Positions 1 to 8,823 of a stretch of 64,000 nucleotides of DNA are shown piece by piece (positions within the stretch are counted from its first letter, which is position 1; every line of letters starts with the position of its first letter). Below the pieces are notes generated by a model. That model saw nothing but the letters and a program-made list of their open reading frames with translations. It was not told the origin of the DNA and searched no databases. Where the stretch lies: contig JAFTOU010000018.1 in NCBI GenBank assembly GCA_017463615.1, positions 173,618-237,617 of the forward strand. The letters are read 5' to 3'. This DNA is from Alistipes sp. Its GTDB lineage: Bacteria; Bacteroidota; Bacteroidia; Bacteroidales; Rikenellaceae. Made by a program: the position numbers and the translations under genes.

Positions 1-177
1 AACATCGGGGCGCGTGAGTACTAGTATATCGTTATTACCCTCTAACTGCTGATTATGGCGTGCAAACTCAGCACCGCGAAAGTCCGCCTCCGAGAGCCCA
101 TAGCGCTGAATCATCGTACCCATAGCGCCATCCAGCACCATGATACGCTGCTTTAGTATTTCCTCAAGACGACCCAT
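1..177 (-). CDS. metH: Methionine synthase, N-terminal fragment (metH)
   Basis: Only the first 59 codons lie in the window; the gene continues past the left edge. The protein begins [11 protein letters not shown] and then carries [10 protein letters not shown], the signature of the homocysteine-binding domain at the start of cobalamin-dependent methionine synthase, which moves a methyl group from methyl-tetrahydrofolate to homocysteine in the cytoplasm. The ATG overlaps the metF stop codon by one base (TAATG), so the two genes are probably translationally coupled and share the metF promoter. This fits the pathway because MetF makes the methyl-folate that MetH uses. Identification is firm for the family; the B12-dependent form is inferred from this N-terminal domain. 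Confidence 0.9.
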   Translation of the reverse strand, partial: MGRLEEILKQRIMVLDGAMGTMIQRYGLSEADFRGAEFARHNQQLEGNNDILVLTRPDV

Positions 178-1130
178 TAGTATACATTTTTAGCAATCTG
201 TTCTATACTTGCCGAGGCGTTCATTGAGTAGAAGTGTATGCTCGGCACACCCGCAGCACGAAGCTCGCGAGCCTGCATAGTCGCCCACTCAACACCCAGC
301 GCCTTGACCTGCTCGTTATCCTTACATCTACACAGCTGCTCGGCAAGCTCCATAGGCAGGTCTATATGGAAGGTCTTAGGCAGTAGTGCCTGCTGAGTAA
401 GCGAAGTTAGGGGTTTAAGTCCCGGGATGATAGGCACATCTATACCCACCTTGCGACAGCGAGCAACAAAGTCAAAATACTTGGCGTTATCAAAGAACAT
501 CTGCGTTACCACATACTGCGCGCCAGCATCTATCTTCGCCTTCAGGTGCTCAATATCCATATCTATATTCATCGCCTCCTCGTGCTTCTCGGGATAACCC
601 GCAACGCCAAACGAGAATGGCGAGGCGGCACTACTAAACGGCGTACCGTCAAGCAGCTGTCCATCATTGAATCGCACAACCTGCTCGCAGAGCTCCACTG
701 CGTGGTTATACCCACCCTGCTCCGCTATGAAGCGATTATCAGCCTTAGCCTTATCGCCACGAAGCACCAGCAGGTCGGTAATGCCGAGGTAGGAGAGGTC
801 TATAAGTTCGTTCTCCAACTCCGCAGGGCTAAAGCCACTACAGATGATATGGGGAACGGTCGCCACGCCATAGCGACTCTTGAGCGCAGCCGCTATAGCC
901 ACTGTTCCTGGGCGCTTACGCTCCGTTGTGCGCTGAAATACGCCGGGTGATACCTCTTTATATATAACATCGGTGCGATGGGTTGTGATATTTATATAGG
1001 CAGGCGAGAACTGCATCAGTCGCTCCACACTATTGAAAAGGCTCTCTATACTATTTCCACGCAACGGCGGCAGTACCTCAAACGAGAATGCTGTATCGTG
1101 CTGTGACTGCAGAAAAGACGCTACACTCAT
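177..1130 (-). CDS. metF: Methylenetetrahydrofolate reductase
   Basis: A 317-residue protein, full length for bacterial MetF. It reduces 5,10-methylene-THF to 5-methyl-THF with a flavin cofactor in the cytoplasm. The N-terminal FSFEVLPP contains the conserved catalytic glutamate (residue 18). INITTHRTD, the LVLRGDK segment and [11 protein letters not shown] are typical MetF strand and loop motifs. It is the first gene of a metF-metH unit. A consensus promoter lies at 1166-1197 and the upstream gene is closed off by a strong hairpin at 1199-1224, so the unit is transcribed independently of the YbjN-like gene. No SAM or B12 riboswitch was recognised in the short leader. Confidence 0.95.
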   Translation of the reverse strand: MSVASFLQSQHDTAFSFEVLPPLRGNSIESLFNSVERLMQFSPAYINITTHRTDVIYKEVSPGVFQRTTERKRPGTVAIAAALKSRYGVATVPHIICSGFSPAELENELIDLSYLGITDLLVLRGDKAKADNRFIAEQGGYNHAVELCEQVVRFNDGQLLDGTPFSSAASPFSFGVAGYPEKHEEAMNIDMDIEHLKAKIDAGAQYVVTQMFFDNAKYFDFVARCRKVGIDVPIIPGLKPLTSLTQQALLPKTFHIDLPMELAEQLCRCKDNEQVKALGVEWATMQARELRAAGVPSIHFYSMNASASIEQIAKNVY

Positions 1131-1165
1131 AAACTAACTATTTTTGAGAATCTATTTTGAATACG

Positions 1166-1197
1166 CAAAAGTAAAACTTTTGGCAAAAAATCACAAA
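1166..1197 (-). promoter_or_regulatory. Bacteroidota-type promoter of metF-metH
   Basis: On the minus strand TTTG (1194-1197), 20 bp and TACTTTTG (1166-1173) match the sigma-ABfr pattern TTTG-N20-TAnnTTTG. It sits about 35 bp upstream of the metF ATG and just downstream of the hairpin that ends the previous gene. Confidence 0.8.
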
Positions 1198-1198
1198 A

Positions 1199-1224
1199 AA
1201 AGTCTGCCAAAATTGGCAGACTTT
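1199..1224 (-). terminator. Intrinsic terminator after the YbjN-like gene
   Basis: A 12-bp perfect stem (AAAGTCTGCCAA pairing with TTGGCAGACTTT) with almost no loop. On the minus strand it is followed by a run of T residues. It starts about 20 bp after the stop codon at 1244 and isolates the metF promoter. Confidence 0.85.
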
Positions 1225-1243
1225 GCATCCTTTGAGGCTTTGG

Positions 1244-1669
1244 TTACTCAATAACGCCCTTGTGGAGGCTTACATAGAGGTGCCACATACCCGATACATT
1301 GCGCTTTACGAACTCAAGCACTGCGCTATCAGATACGATATTCTTGTCGTCATCAACGATGATAACGCTCTCAGCCTCTACACGCCAAGTGCCATCGTTG
1401 CTCTGAGCAAGGTATGCCTTTGGATAGTACTTGTTGTAGTTCCAGTCGTTTACCAGTGGCTGGAGCTGAGCAGCATCGCTACCAGAGAGCTCGTAGTAAC
1501 CGCTAGTCATACAGAAGATACGGATAAGGCTCTCGCGCTGGCGAACGAAGCAGATAACATCATGTGGAAAATCGTCATCTGCGCTCAGTGCAATACGCAA
1601 ATCACCATCATCATCCTTGCGGATAGAGAAGTGCGACATCAAAAGGTCCTGTAACTGTGAAGCTGTCAT
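1244..1669 (-). CDS. YbjN-like domain protein
   Basis: A 141-residue cytoplasmic protein with no signal peptide or membrane segment. The alternation of short hydrophobic strands and helices, with DDDGDLRIAL, ICFVRQRESLIRIF and WRVEAESVIIVDDD, resembles the YbjN (putative sensory transduction regulator) fold, related to type III secretion chaperones. The molecular role is unknown. It is a single-gene unit with its own consensus promoter at 1730-1761 and a strong terminator at 1199-1224. The family call rests on pattern resemblance only. Confidence 0.6.
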   Translation of the reverse strand: MTASQLQDLLMSHFSIRKDDDGDLRIALSADDDFPHDVICFVRQRESLIRIFCMTSGYYELSGSDAAQLQPLVNDWNYNKYYPKAYLAQSNDGTWRVEAESVIIVDDDKNIVSDSAVLEFVKRNVSGMWHLYVSLHKGVIE

Positions 1670-1729
1670 AGTTGTAAATGTTTTAAGTTTATAATTATTG
1701 CTCTTGTACTCACTAACTAATTAGTAGTT

Positions 1730-1761
1730 CAAAGGTAGTGCATTTTATTCGTTATTCCAAA
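1730..1761 (-). promoter_or_regulatory. Promoter of the YbjN-like gene
   Basis: Minus strand TTTG (1758-1761), 20 bp, TACCTTTG (1730-1737). This is an exact match to the Bacteroidota sigma factor consensus, and it leaves a leader of about 55 nt before the ATG at 1669. Confidence 0.8.
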
Positions 1762-1852
1762 AAAAAGTTTCATTTTTTTACTTTATCACTTTTCTCTGCC
1801 ATATTTTGGCACGACCTCGCTCTATATTTGCGATGGATTAAAATGATAAGAT

Positions 1853-3499
1853 ATGAAGACTAACAAGAAAACCGAGACGATTATTGCGACGATTGACAAA
1901 ATTATTGAGGGTAGTAAGGGTTGCCAGCTGGAGATATCCAAGCTAAAGCCCTCTATCAAGAGTGCTATTAAGTACCTCGCCCAGCGATTGGAGATGACCG
2001 ATATGCAGGCGTTGCTACTATCTGCGTTTATCAACTTTAGTGACGAGTGTATAGAGGTTTGCGACCTTGCCCGCCTATTTGACTGCCCGCGTGTGCGCAT
2101 CATACGCTACAGCAGCGATATTGAGGAGCTCTGCCGCCGAAGACTTATCCGCTTCCGCACCTCAGACAACGACTACATCGTGCCGAAAGAGGTAGTCCAG
2201 ACGCTTAGTCACGATATGCCCTACACTCCCCCTTCATATCAGTGTAGCACCATTGACGAGCTATTTGACCTCATAGCCACGCTCTGCAAGGAGCATCGGG
2301 ACTACAGCCGCGACTACAACGCCCTACGCGAGCAGATGGAGTCGCTGCTGGAGATAAATAGCGAGCTGCCGTTTGTAAGGAGGCTGAACAAACTGGAGCT
2401 TCCGATGGCAGAGAAGATGTTTTTCATCTGGTGCTGCAATATGCTTGTAAACGAGGATGACGAGAATATCTGCGATGTAGATATCCGCCGAATGCTTGGC
2501 GACAGCTCCCGTCGCTTAGTTCGCAACCTGAAGGATGAGCTTATCAGCGGCCGCAGCTCGCTGATAGAGAACAACCTACTTGCCAATGCCGGCAACGACG
2601 GCTTTGCTGCGCGCGAGACCTTTGTCCTCACTGAGTATGCAAAGACGCAATTTCTCAAGGGGCTTGTTGATATAAACACCTCCAAGCAGCCGCCTAAGGG
2701 GCTTATCTCGCACAGCAGCATCCCTGCTAAGCAACTGTTCTACAACCAGTCGGAGAGCGAGGCTATAGAGCGCCTCAGCCAGCTGCTTATGCCCGAAAAC
2801 TTCGTAACAGTATGCAACCGCCTCAGCGAGCGAGGTATGCGCCGAGGCTTTGCCTGCCTATTCTACGGCGCGCCGGGCACCGGTAAGACCGAGACCGTAC
2901 TACAGCTGGCGCGCCAGTGTGGCAGAGATATTATGAAGGTAAACATTGCCACCATCAGAAGCAAGTGGGTGGGCGAGAGCGAGAAGAATATCAAGGAGAT
3001 TTTTGAGCGCTACCACGCAGCCGTGAGCGAGAGCGATATTGCGCCGATACTGCTCTTCAACGAGGCTGACGCCGTAATCAGCCGTCGCACGAGCAACATC
3101 CGCAGCTCGGTGGATAAGATGGATAACGCCATACAGAACATCATCCTGGAGGAGATGGAGCGTATGAACGGCATACTTATCGCCACCACAAACCTTGCCG
3201 ACAATATGGATAGCGCCTTTGAGCGCCGCTTTATCTACAAGATAAAGTTCCAGCAGCCGACTTTAGAGGCTAAGACGGCAATCTGGAGGAGTATGATACC
3301 TTCGCTGAGCGATACCGAGGCGGCAACCTTGGCATCTAAGTTTGACTTTAGCGGCGGCGAGATAGAGAATATCGCCCGCAAATATGCCGTAGAGTATATC
3401 CTCTCGGGCAGCGACGCTACTGTAGAGACCCTTACGGAGATATGTATGGGCGAAAAACTGCACAACCAGTCGTCGCAGCGAAAGATAGGATATATCTAA
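1853..3499 (+). CDS. AAA+ ATPase of the Bacteroidales FNEAD type
   Basis: A 548-residue soluble protein. The N-terminal 330 residues are helical and of unknown function. The C-terminal part is an AAA+ module with Walker A GAPGTGKTE near residue 339, Walker B LLFNEAD near residue 400, where the usual DE is NE, and a sensor and arginine-finger stretch (ATTNLADNMDSAFERRF). NE in Walker B is, to my knowledge, seen in a group of Bacteroidetes AAA proteins. Whether it lowers ATP hydrolysis is not known from sequence. A -7 element TATATTTG lies at 1823-1830. No partner gene is adjacent, and the substrate or client is unknown. Confidence 0.8.
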   Translation: MKTNKKTETIIATIDKIIEGSKGCQLEISKLKPSIKSAIKYLAQRLEMTDMQALLLSAFINFSDECIEVCDLARLFDCPRVRIIRYSSDIEELCRRRLIRFRTSDNDYIVPKEVVQTLSHDMPYTPPSYQCSTIDELFDLIATLCKEHRDYSRDYNALREQMESLLEINSELPFVRRLNKLELPMAEKMFFIWCCNMLVNEDDENICDVDIRRMLGDSSRRLVRNLKDELISGRSSLIENNLLANAGNDGFAARETFVLTEYAKTQFLKGLVDINTSKQPPKGLISHSSIPAKQLFYNQSESEAIERLSQLLMPENFVTVCNRLSERGMRRGFACLFYGAPGTGKTETVLQLARQCGRDIMKVNIATIRSKWVGESEKNIKEIFERYHAAVSESDIAPILLFNEADAVISRRTSNIRSSVDKMDNAIQNIILEEMERMNGILIATTNLADNMDSAFERRFIYKIKFQQPTLEAKTAIWRSMIPSLSDTEAATLASKFDFSGGEIENIARKYAVEYILSGSDATVETLTEICMGEKLHNQSSQRKIGYI

Positions 3500-3574
3500 A
3501 TTATCACAAAAATTTATCGTTTTTCAGAAAAAAGTTGTACATTTGTTCCGTTAAAACATTAAAGACACACAATT

Positions 3575-4162
3575 ATGAAGAAAATCTTTGCTATCGTGGC
3601 GTTGGCTATTTTCGCAATGCCATTTGAGCTGTCAGCTCAGAAAAAGGGCGACTTCTACCTCGGCGGTATGGTCGGCGTAGGTGTAAACTCTACTATCTTT
3701 GAGGGCGAGTCCGCTACTGCTGCCAACTTCTCTATCGCCCCGGAGTTCGGCTACTTCGTGGGTAATAACATCAAGATTGGCGCAAGCATCGGCTACGGCT
3801 TCTCTGACGACACCCACTCTCTTACCATCTACCCAAATGCGGCATACTACCTCCGCCTCTGCGAGGGTATGTACTACACCCCTGGCATTGAGCTGGGCTT
3901 CGCTATGGGCGCAACTGAGGATATCACCCTGCCAGGCATCGGCCTGGGCGTGCACCTACTCTCCCTGGAGTTCCGCCCTACCAAGCACTTCGGCTTTACA
4001 GCCAACCTCCTCTCGCTCAACTATGTAGCGCTGTTTGAGACCGTTGAGAACCCTCTCGCCTCTCTTGACCCAGATGCTAAGAAGAGCACAACCTACACCT
4101 CCCACGGTGTAAACTTCACCTTCGGTCTCAACCCAACCGTCGGCGTCAAGTTCTACTTCTAA
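3575..4162 (+). CDS. Small outer-membrane beta-barrel protein
   Basis: A 195-residue exported protein. Residues 1-21 form a signal peptide ending in LSAQ. The mature part consists of alternating amphipathic strands rich in Gly, Tyr and Phe, and it ends in phenylalanine (GVKFYF), the usual C-terminal signal for insertion by the BAM complex. The size suggests an eight-stranded barrel of the OmpW/OprF-N or porin-family type found widely in Bacteroidales. The ligand is unknown. A TACATTTG -7 element is at 3538-3545, and a bidirectional terminator follows at 4182-4209. Confidence 0.8.
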   Translation: MKKIFAIVALAIFAMPFELSAQKKGDFYLGGMVGVGVNSTIFEGESATAANFSIAPEFGYFVGNNIKIGASIGYGFSDDTHSLTIYPNAAYYLRLCEGMYYTPGIELGFAMGATEDITLPGIGLGVHLLSLEFRPTKHFGFTANLLSLNYVALFETVENPLASLDPDAKKSTTYTSHGVNFTFGLNPTVGVKFYF

Positions 4163-4181
4163 CATCCACCACATAAAAAAT

Positions 4182-4209
4182 CAAGCACCAGCTTTCGGGC
4201 TGGTGCTTG
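4182..4209. terminator. Bidirectional intrinsic terminator
   Basis: An 11-bp perfect stem (CAAGCACCAGC pairing with GCTGGTGCTTG) around a six-base TTTCGG loop. It has an A run on the left and a T-rich stretch on the right. It sits between the convergent barrel gene and the phosphatase gene and can end both. Confidence 0.9.
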
Positions 4210-4213
4210 TGTT

Positions 4214-5554
4214 TTACTGTCCTACGGTGTAGAATCGCGCCTTGGGGAGGGCTTTGACGGCGGGGAGGGAGGCGATTTCGTCAATGCGCGATTTGAGGAA
4301 GTCGCGGGCGTCCGTCCAGCGGTAGTATGGGGCTGTAGGGCTATCTATTGGCAGTAGGCACTCCTGCTCGTTATGGAGCAGTTTGACGAGCACCTCGCCC
4401 TGCTTATTGCGGTAGAAGATCCACTGCAGGTTTGTAGCCATAGGCGAAATCTGGAAGTCCACCCACACATCCTTCAAGTTATCAAGGTCGTCGGTGCGGA
4501 CACTCTTACCCACAACCTGCATAGTTGCCAGTGCAGCGATGACAGTATAGTCGTGGCCAAATCGCAGGTAGGCTGTGCGTGGAGCATCGCCCTGAGCGGC
4601 GGCAGTAATAAGTTCGTCTGCATCGCGGACAATCTCGTTCACAAGGTTTGCGCCATCGCCCAGAATAGCATCGCCCCAGCGCTCGGTAGCGCCATAAAGG
4701 GCATAGCGGTGCTTATTTATCTGCTCCCAAATCTCGGCGCGCTCCTGCGGAGTATAGATATCGTGCAGGCGCAGCTCTCCCTCGGTATCCTGCATACATA
4801 TAGAGAGGTAGAAGAGCGTGCGCATAGGCGAGAAGAACTTAGCGCTATCCTGCGCAGCGATAAACTGCTCGGTAAAGAGGCGACGAGCTATATGCGGGAT
4901 ATGCTTTGCAATGGCGGCGTTAATCTGCGGGTTGGTAACCTTAGCAGCCACATCGTGCACCGTCCTGCCACCCAACCACGGACGCAGGTATATCTGCACA
5001 GAGTCGTTGGTAGTACGATAAATCTTCAACGCGGGGTTGAGCTCCTTGAGTCGCTCGTTGAATGCCGCCATGCTAAGAATGCAGCGCGGAACATCCGAGG
5101 AGCGGCTCTCCACAAAGGCGCGCTTACCCTTAAAGAGTTTCGGGAATGAGCGGTACATACGCTCAGCAATGCCGCGATGCTCCGCTATACCCTGGGGCGA
5201 GAGCTCAGCCTCACGACCACGAGCACGCTTGGCGATAGCATCTACCTTGGCGTAAACCTCGCGACCAAACTCTGTAAGTCCACCCTGCTCTGCCGCCTTT
5301 GCCAGTATCGCCTGCGGATAGGTGTATACACCCTTAGAGGCGTGCCAGCGCGAGCCGTGACGACCGAAGTGGCTGATATAGAAAGGTTTATAACCCTTAG
5401 GCACGGGAGTCATTTCGCTCTCCGTAAAGCGATAGGTGTAGTATATTCCACCCGCCGCATCGGGATTCTGAGCAAAGAAATCTGCATCCAATTTTTGCGC
5501 CGAGGCGGTAGCCACGCAGCCCAGTAGAGCCGCAAAAAGTAGTTTTACCCTCAT
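4214..5554 (-). CDS. Histidine acid phosphatase, exported (copy 1)
   Basis: A 446-residue protein with a signal peptide (cleavage after ATASAQ). The histidine-phosphatase active site RHGSRW starts at residue 65, with His66 as the phosphorylated nucleophile; the proton donor motif HD (FGHDYTVI) is near residue 333. The family includes bacterial MINPP-type phytases and acid phosphatases, and the periplasmic substrate here is not predictable. It is the last gene of an operon: copy 2 ends 5 bp upstream and cyuA precedes that. The same motif positions in copy 2 show that the pair arose by tandem duplication followed by divergence. Confidence 0.85.
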   Translation of the reverse strand: MRVKLLFAALLGCVATASAQKLDADFFAQNPDAAGGIYYTYRFTESEMTPVPKGYKPFYISHFGRHGSRWHASKGVYTYPQAILAKAAEQGGLTEFGREVYAKVDAIAKRARGREAELSPQGIAEHRGIAERMYRSFPKLFKGKRAFVESRSSDVPRCILSMAAFNERLKELNPALKIYRTTNDSVQIYLRPWLGGRTVHDVAAKVTNPQINAAIAKHIPHIARRLFTEQFIAAQDSAKFFSPMRTLFYLSICMQDTEGELRLHDIYTPQERAEIWEQINKHRYALYGATERWGDAILGDGANLVNEIVRDADELITAAAQGDAPRTAYLRFGHDYTVIAALATMQVVGKSVRTDDLDNLKDVWVDFQISPMATNLQWIFYRNKQGEVLVKLLHNEQECLLPIDSPTAPYYRWTDARDFLKSRIDEIASLPAVKALPKARFYTVGQ

Positions 5555-5559
5555 AGTCT

Positions 5560-6816
5560 CTACTTTATTCTATTAAGCAAATAGCTACGAATATCGCTCC
5601 AGCGGTAGTAGCACCCAACAACTGGCGTTGCAACGGCGCTATCCAGTATCTGCTCGCGCTCGTTGTGCATAACCTTCACAAGGATATCGCTGCTACGCTT
5701 GCTGCGGTAGAATATCATCTGGATATTTGCACCCATAGGGGTCACCTCGTTGATACGCCACTTATAACCCACATTTGCCCAGTCGTCGGTAACGATATTG
5801 GCGCATGTGATACCCAGCACCTCAGCTAACGGAATAACCGTAACATCATGTGCAAAGCGGAGTGTAGCCTGCTCGTCACCCTCGGCAATAGCGCGGTCGG
5901 CAGTCTGAATAATATTCTCCACAAGCGGATAGATGCCCGACACGATAACCTCGCCATACGGCTTTGAAGGGCCCGTAAGCGCATATCTGCGGATATTTGA
6001 CGCACGCCAGAAGCCGGCACGCTCCTCCTCGGTAAAGAGGTAGTCCAAGTCTGGCACCTCGGCAATAGGCGTAGAGCCCAGAATACCGCCCATGATGAAT
6101 GAGTAGTGGGTAAACTTGTGCTCGTTAATATTCTGAGGCTTTGTGAACACGCGATTTAGGAACGGCTGATAGTCAGGCATATAGGCAACATGCAACGAGT
6201 CACTAAGCCTCTCCACCTGCTCCTTTACGGCATTAAGACCGCCGTATGCTTTCAGGTACTGATTATCCTCGCTTGACTCCATACGAATTGTTGCCGTTGG
6301 CACCATAGAGGTAATCTGTCGCACCGCCGACGCCATACTCAGAATACAACGCGGAACGATAGTAGAGCGGCAATCAATATAGCAACCTTTGTGGAAAATC
6401 TCTGGGAAATTCTCCACCATACGCTCAGCCACAGAGCGGTGCTGCTCAAAGCCCAATGGAGAGAGTTCGCCAGCGCGATTCTCGGCATCCTTGGCGATTA
6501 TGCGCATATCCTTAAGGTAACGCTCGCCCAGCTCTGTAAGCTCGCCACGCTTGTGCGCCTGCTCAAGGATACCCAGCGGGAAGGAGTATGTCCTTGCGCT
6601 TGAGTGCCAACGCGAGCCATGGCGTGCCAAGTGGCTGATATAGAATGGCTTGTAACCCTTTGGCGCTGGGGTAAGCTCTGCATCCCTATTCTCCGCAGGA
6701 TAGGGGCGGTAGAGCTCAAACTTGTAATCTTTGTCAAAAGCGGCAACCTCGCTGGCATTCTGAGCCGAGGCGCAGAGAGCAAAGAGCGAGAAAGTTAGTA
6801 GTAGGATTGTTCTCAT
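5560..6816 (-). CDS. Histidine acid phosphatase, exported (copy 2)
   Basis: A 418-residue paralogue of the next gene downstream. The signal peptide ends at CASAQ. RHGSRW is again at residue 65, and the HD donor (FAHDVTVI) is near residue 322. Residues 49-70 (AELTPAPKGYKPFYIS and onward) are nearly the same in both copies, while the middle has diverged, which suggests different substrates. Its ATG overlaps the cyuA stop codon by 4 bp (ATGA), indicating translational coupling with an upstream cytoplasmic enzyme. That is unusual company for a periplasmic phosphatase. Confidence 0.85.
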   Translation of the reverse strand: MRTILLLTFSLFALCASAQNASEVAAFDKDYKFELYRPYPAENRDAELTPAPKGYKPFYISHLARHGSRWHSSARTYSFPLGILEQAHKRGELTELGERYLKDMRIIAKDAENRAGELSPLGFEQHRSVAERMVENFPEIFHKGCYIDCRSTIVPRCILSMASAVRQITSMVPTATIRMESSEDNQYLKAYGGLNAVKEQVERLSDSLHVAYMPDYQPFLNRVFTKPQNINEHKFTHYSFIMGGILGSTPIAEVPDLDYLFTEEERAGFWRASNIRRYALTGPSKPYGEVIVSGIYPLVENIIQTADRAIAEGDEQATLRFAHDVTVIPLAEVLGITCANIVTDDWANVGYKWRINEVTPMGANIQMIFYRSKRSSDILVKVMHNEREQILDSAVATPVVGCYYRWSDIRSYLLNRIK

Positions 6817-8087
6817 TTGTTAGTCATTATTTCAAGTATCAGTTTATCGGTCTCGCGCATACCGTTGCGACCAATATTTGTCAGGTTGGCAATGCACTTA
6901 TCCACATCGTCGTCAATAATACCCTCCAACGAGGTTGTATGTCGCTGCTCTATAGCCAGTACCGCCGAGAGTACCGCTGTAGAGACGCCACTGGTAACCT
7001 TGAGCGAGCAGCTCGGCTTAGCGCCATCGCAAATCATACCCGTAAGGTTTGCAACCATATTCTTCACGGCGAAGCATACCTCCCTGAACTCGCCGCCCAT
7101 AAGGTATGTAATACCGCAACTTGAGCCCGTAGCCGCCACCACGCAGCCACAGAGAGCCGAGAGGCGCCCAAGGCTCTGCTTGATATATACAACCGTAAGA
7201 TGACTCAGCGCCAGCGCACGCAACAGCTTGTCCTCATCTACGCCACGCTCACGCCCAAAGACAACCACAGGAACGGTAGCCGAGATACCCTGATTACCAC
7301 TGCCCGAGTTGCTCATCACCGGCACCATAGCGCCACTCATGCGAGCATCACACGCGCCACTGGTGTAGGAGAGAATCTTCGTAAAGAGCGTATCGCCAAA
7401 GATGCTCTGCTTTGCCGTTGTGTGCATCAGACGACCCAATCCATGGCCGTAGCTGCCCGTAAAGGAGACCTCCGCCGCGGCAATATTCATCCTCTCCGCC
7501 TCGCGCAGCCACTCAATCTGCTCCAACTCCACCTCGGTGGCATATCTGTAGACATCACGCATAGTCAGCTGCTCGTCCGCACTCTCAGTGCTACCCTGCT
7601 CCCCCGCACCCTGCGACGAGAGCTGCACCTCGCCATTGCGGCTAACCTCCACGAAGGTCGTGTGCGTACCCGCAATGACTGCTTTGGCGCTATCCTCTCC
7701 CGCAAAGACCTCAACGCAGATGTAGAGCATCTGTGTGGTCTGACGGTCAATGTCTATCTTGATGTCGGCACTCTCAAGATACCCCTTCGCACGCTCCACC
7801 GCGGCGCTGTCAGCATCCTTGAGCACCTCCAACTCATACTCCGAACGCCCCGCCACAGCACCGAGCGCTACGGCTATCGGCAATCCTATCATCCCCGTGT
7901 TGGGAATACCCACACCCATAGCATTCTTGTAGATGTTGGGACTCAGCGCCACAACAATCCTCTGCGGCAATACACCTAATGTCTCACACGCCTTAGCCAC
8001 ACATAGCGAAACCGCTATCGGCTCTGTACATCCAATGGCCGGCACCACCTCGCGACGAAGTAGAGCATCTATTTGAGCAAAATTCAT
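6813..8087 (-). CDS. cyuA: L-cysteine desulfidase family protein (CyuA/YhaM)
   Basis: Using the ATG at 8087 gives 424 residues beginning MNFAQIDALLRREV. A longer frame to 8243 would run through tRNA-Phe and is rejected. The protein shows AIGCTEP (Cys20), an invariant cysteine motif of the desulfidase/UPF0597 family, and a C-terminal CDGAKPSC. These cysteines are thought to bind the [4Fe-4S] cluster used to split L-cysteine to pyruvate, ammonia and sulfide. It is the first gene of the operon with two histidine phosphatases. A serine dehydratase-like substrate cannot be excluded from sequence. Confidence 0.85.
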   Translation of the reverse strand: MNFAQIDALLRREVVPAIGCTEPIAVSLCVAKACETLGVLPQRIVVALSPNIYKNAMGVGIPNTGMIGLPIAVALGAVAGRSEYELEVLKDADSAAVERAKGYLESADIKIDIDRQTTQMLYICVEVFAGEDSAKAVIAGTHTTFVEVSRNGEVQLSSQGAGEQGSTESADEQLTMRDVYRYATEVELEQIEWLREAERMNIAAAEVSFTGSYGHGLGRLMHTTAKQSIFGDTLFTKILSYTSGACDARMSGAMVPVMSNSGSGNQGISATVPVVVFGRERGVDEDKLLRALALSHLTVVYIKQSLGRLSALCGCVVAATGSSCGITYLMGGEFREVCFAVKNMVANLTGMICDGAKPSCSLKVTSGVSTAVLSAVLAIEQRHTTSLEGIIDDDVDKCIANLTNIGRNGMRETDKLILEIMTNK

Positions 8088-8169
8088 AACTTTATAGCTG
8101 TATATAAATAGGTATTTTCTCGTACCAGGGACAAAGATAGTAAAAAAATAGAATTTTTCTTTGAAAAAG

Positions 8170-8200
8170 TTTGCAGATAAAAAAATTTTGTCTACCTTTG
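8170..8200 (+). promoter_or_regulatory. tRNA-Phe promoter
   Basis: TTTG (8170-8173), 19 bp, TACCTTTG (8193-8200). The surrounding 48 nt match the tRNA-Pro promoter near 59.85 kb with only two differences, including 10 nt downstream of the -7 box. Confidence 0.85.
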
Positions 8201-8235
8201 CACTCGCAATCACGAAAAGTGCTGCACAAATAGTT

Positions 8236-8308
8236 GGTGCCATAGCTCAGTTGGTAGAGAAAAGGACTGAAAATCCTTGTGTCCCTGGTTCGAATCCCGG
8301 TGGCACCA
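8236..8308 (+). tRNA. tRNA-Phe (GAA)
   Basis: 73 nt including the discriminator A; CCA is not encoded. The acceptor stem GGTGCCA/TGGCACC is perfect, and the anticodon stem AAGGA/TCCTT encloses loop CTGAAAA, giving anticodon GAA. The T loop TTCGAAT is canonical. Two mismatches are visible: G10-A25 in the D stem and T51-C63 in the T stem. The gene is followed at once by a terminator, so it is a single-tRNA transcript. Confidence 0.93.
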
Positions 8309-8315
8309 CAGAAAG

Positions 8316-8342
8316 GAGAACTCAGAAGAGTTCTCTTTTTTT
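8316..8342 (+). terminator. Terminator of tRNA-Phe
   Basis: Stem GAGAACTC/GAGTTCTC with loop AGAA, followed by seven T residues. Confidence 0.9.
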
Positions 8343-8374
8343 GTATCTCTAATTTAGCAAAAAATAGAGGAGCG

Positions 8375-8809
8375 TTACTCCTCTATTAGTTCGTACTCGA
8401 CGCCGAACCAGGTGTCGAGGGTGTCGGTGACTTTGCGGTTGATTTCGGGGGTGATTTTGTTTTTAATCTTTTTGTAGACATAGAGCATTGCCGCGCCGTC
8501 GTCAAGGATGCCAAGGAATTTATAGATGGCACTTGGGATGAGGTCAAATGGCAGGATGGTATATGCAATGGCGGCGTAGATGAGCACGCGGTCAAGCGTG
8601 GAGGTCTTCTCGTCCTGCATCACATAGTAGAACTGCAGCAGCGGGCGGGCAGCCACTCGGCCAGCCTTCAGCGCCCACGGGTGCATACGGCTCATCAGGG
8701 CGTTAAGTTTACTACGCCAGTCTATATTCTTCACGCGGCTAAGCAGGGGCTTAATATCCTTACCCATAATCGCGTAGACAAGTATCAGAAGTGAAATTGT
8801 AATCAGCAT
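8375..8809 (-). CDS. YkvA family (DUF1232) protein
   Basis: A 144-residue protein with an N-terminal membrane segment (LITISLLILVYAIM). The DUF1232/YkvA core sits near residues 80-115: LIYAAIAYTILPFDLIPSAI followed by a GILDDGAAM loop. Members are small membrane-associated proteins of unknown function, some described as helical membrane anchors. The gene for an unrecognised membrane protein lies 14 bp upstream on the same strand, so the two are likely co-transcribed. Confidence 0.8.
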   Translation of the reverse strand: MLITISLLILVYAIMGKDIKPLLSRVKNIDWRSKLNALMSRMHPWALKAGRVAARPLLQFYYVMQDEKTSTLDRVLIYAAIAYTILPFDLIPSAIYKFLGILDDGAAMLYVYKKIKNKITPEINRKVTDTLDTWFGVEYELIEE

Positions 8810-8823
8810 ATTGTTCGCTTTTA

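Noticed and set aside
1131-1165. SAM or cobalamin riboswitch before metF-metH
   Set aside because: The leader between the promoter and the metF ATG is only about 35 nt, too short for either aptamer.
8088-8243. Longer N terminus for the cysteine desulfidase starting at 8243
   Set aside because: It would overlap the tRNA-Phe gene and its promoter; the family starts at the MNFAQ methionine at 8087.
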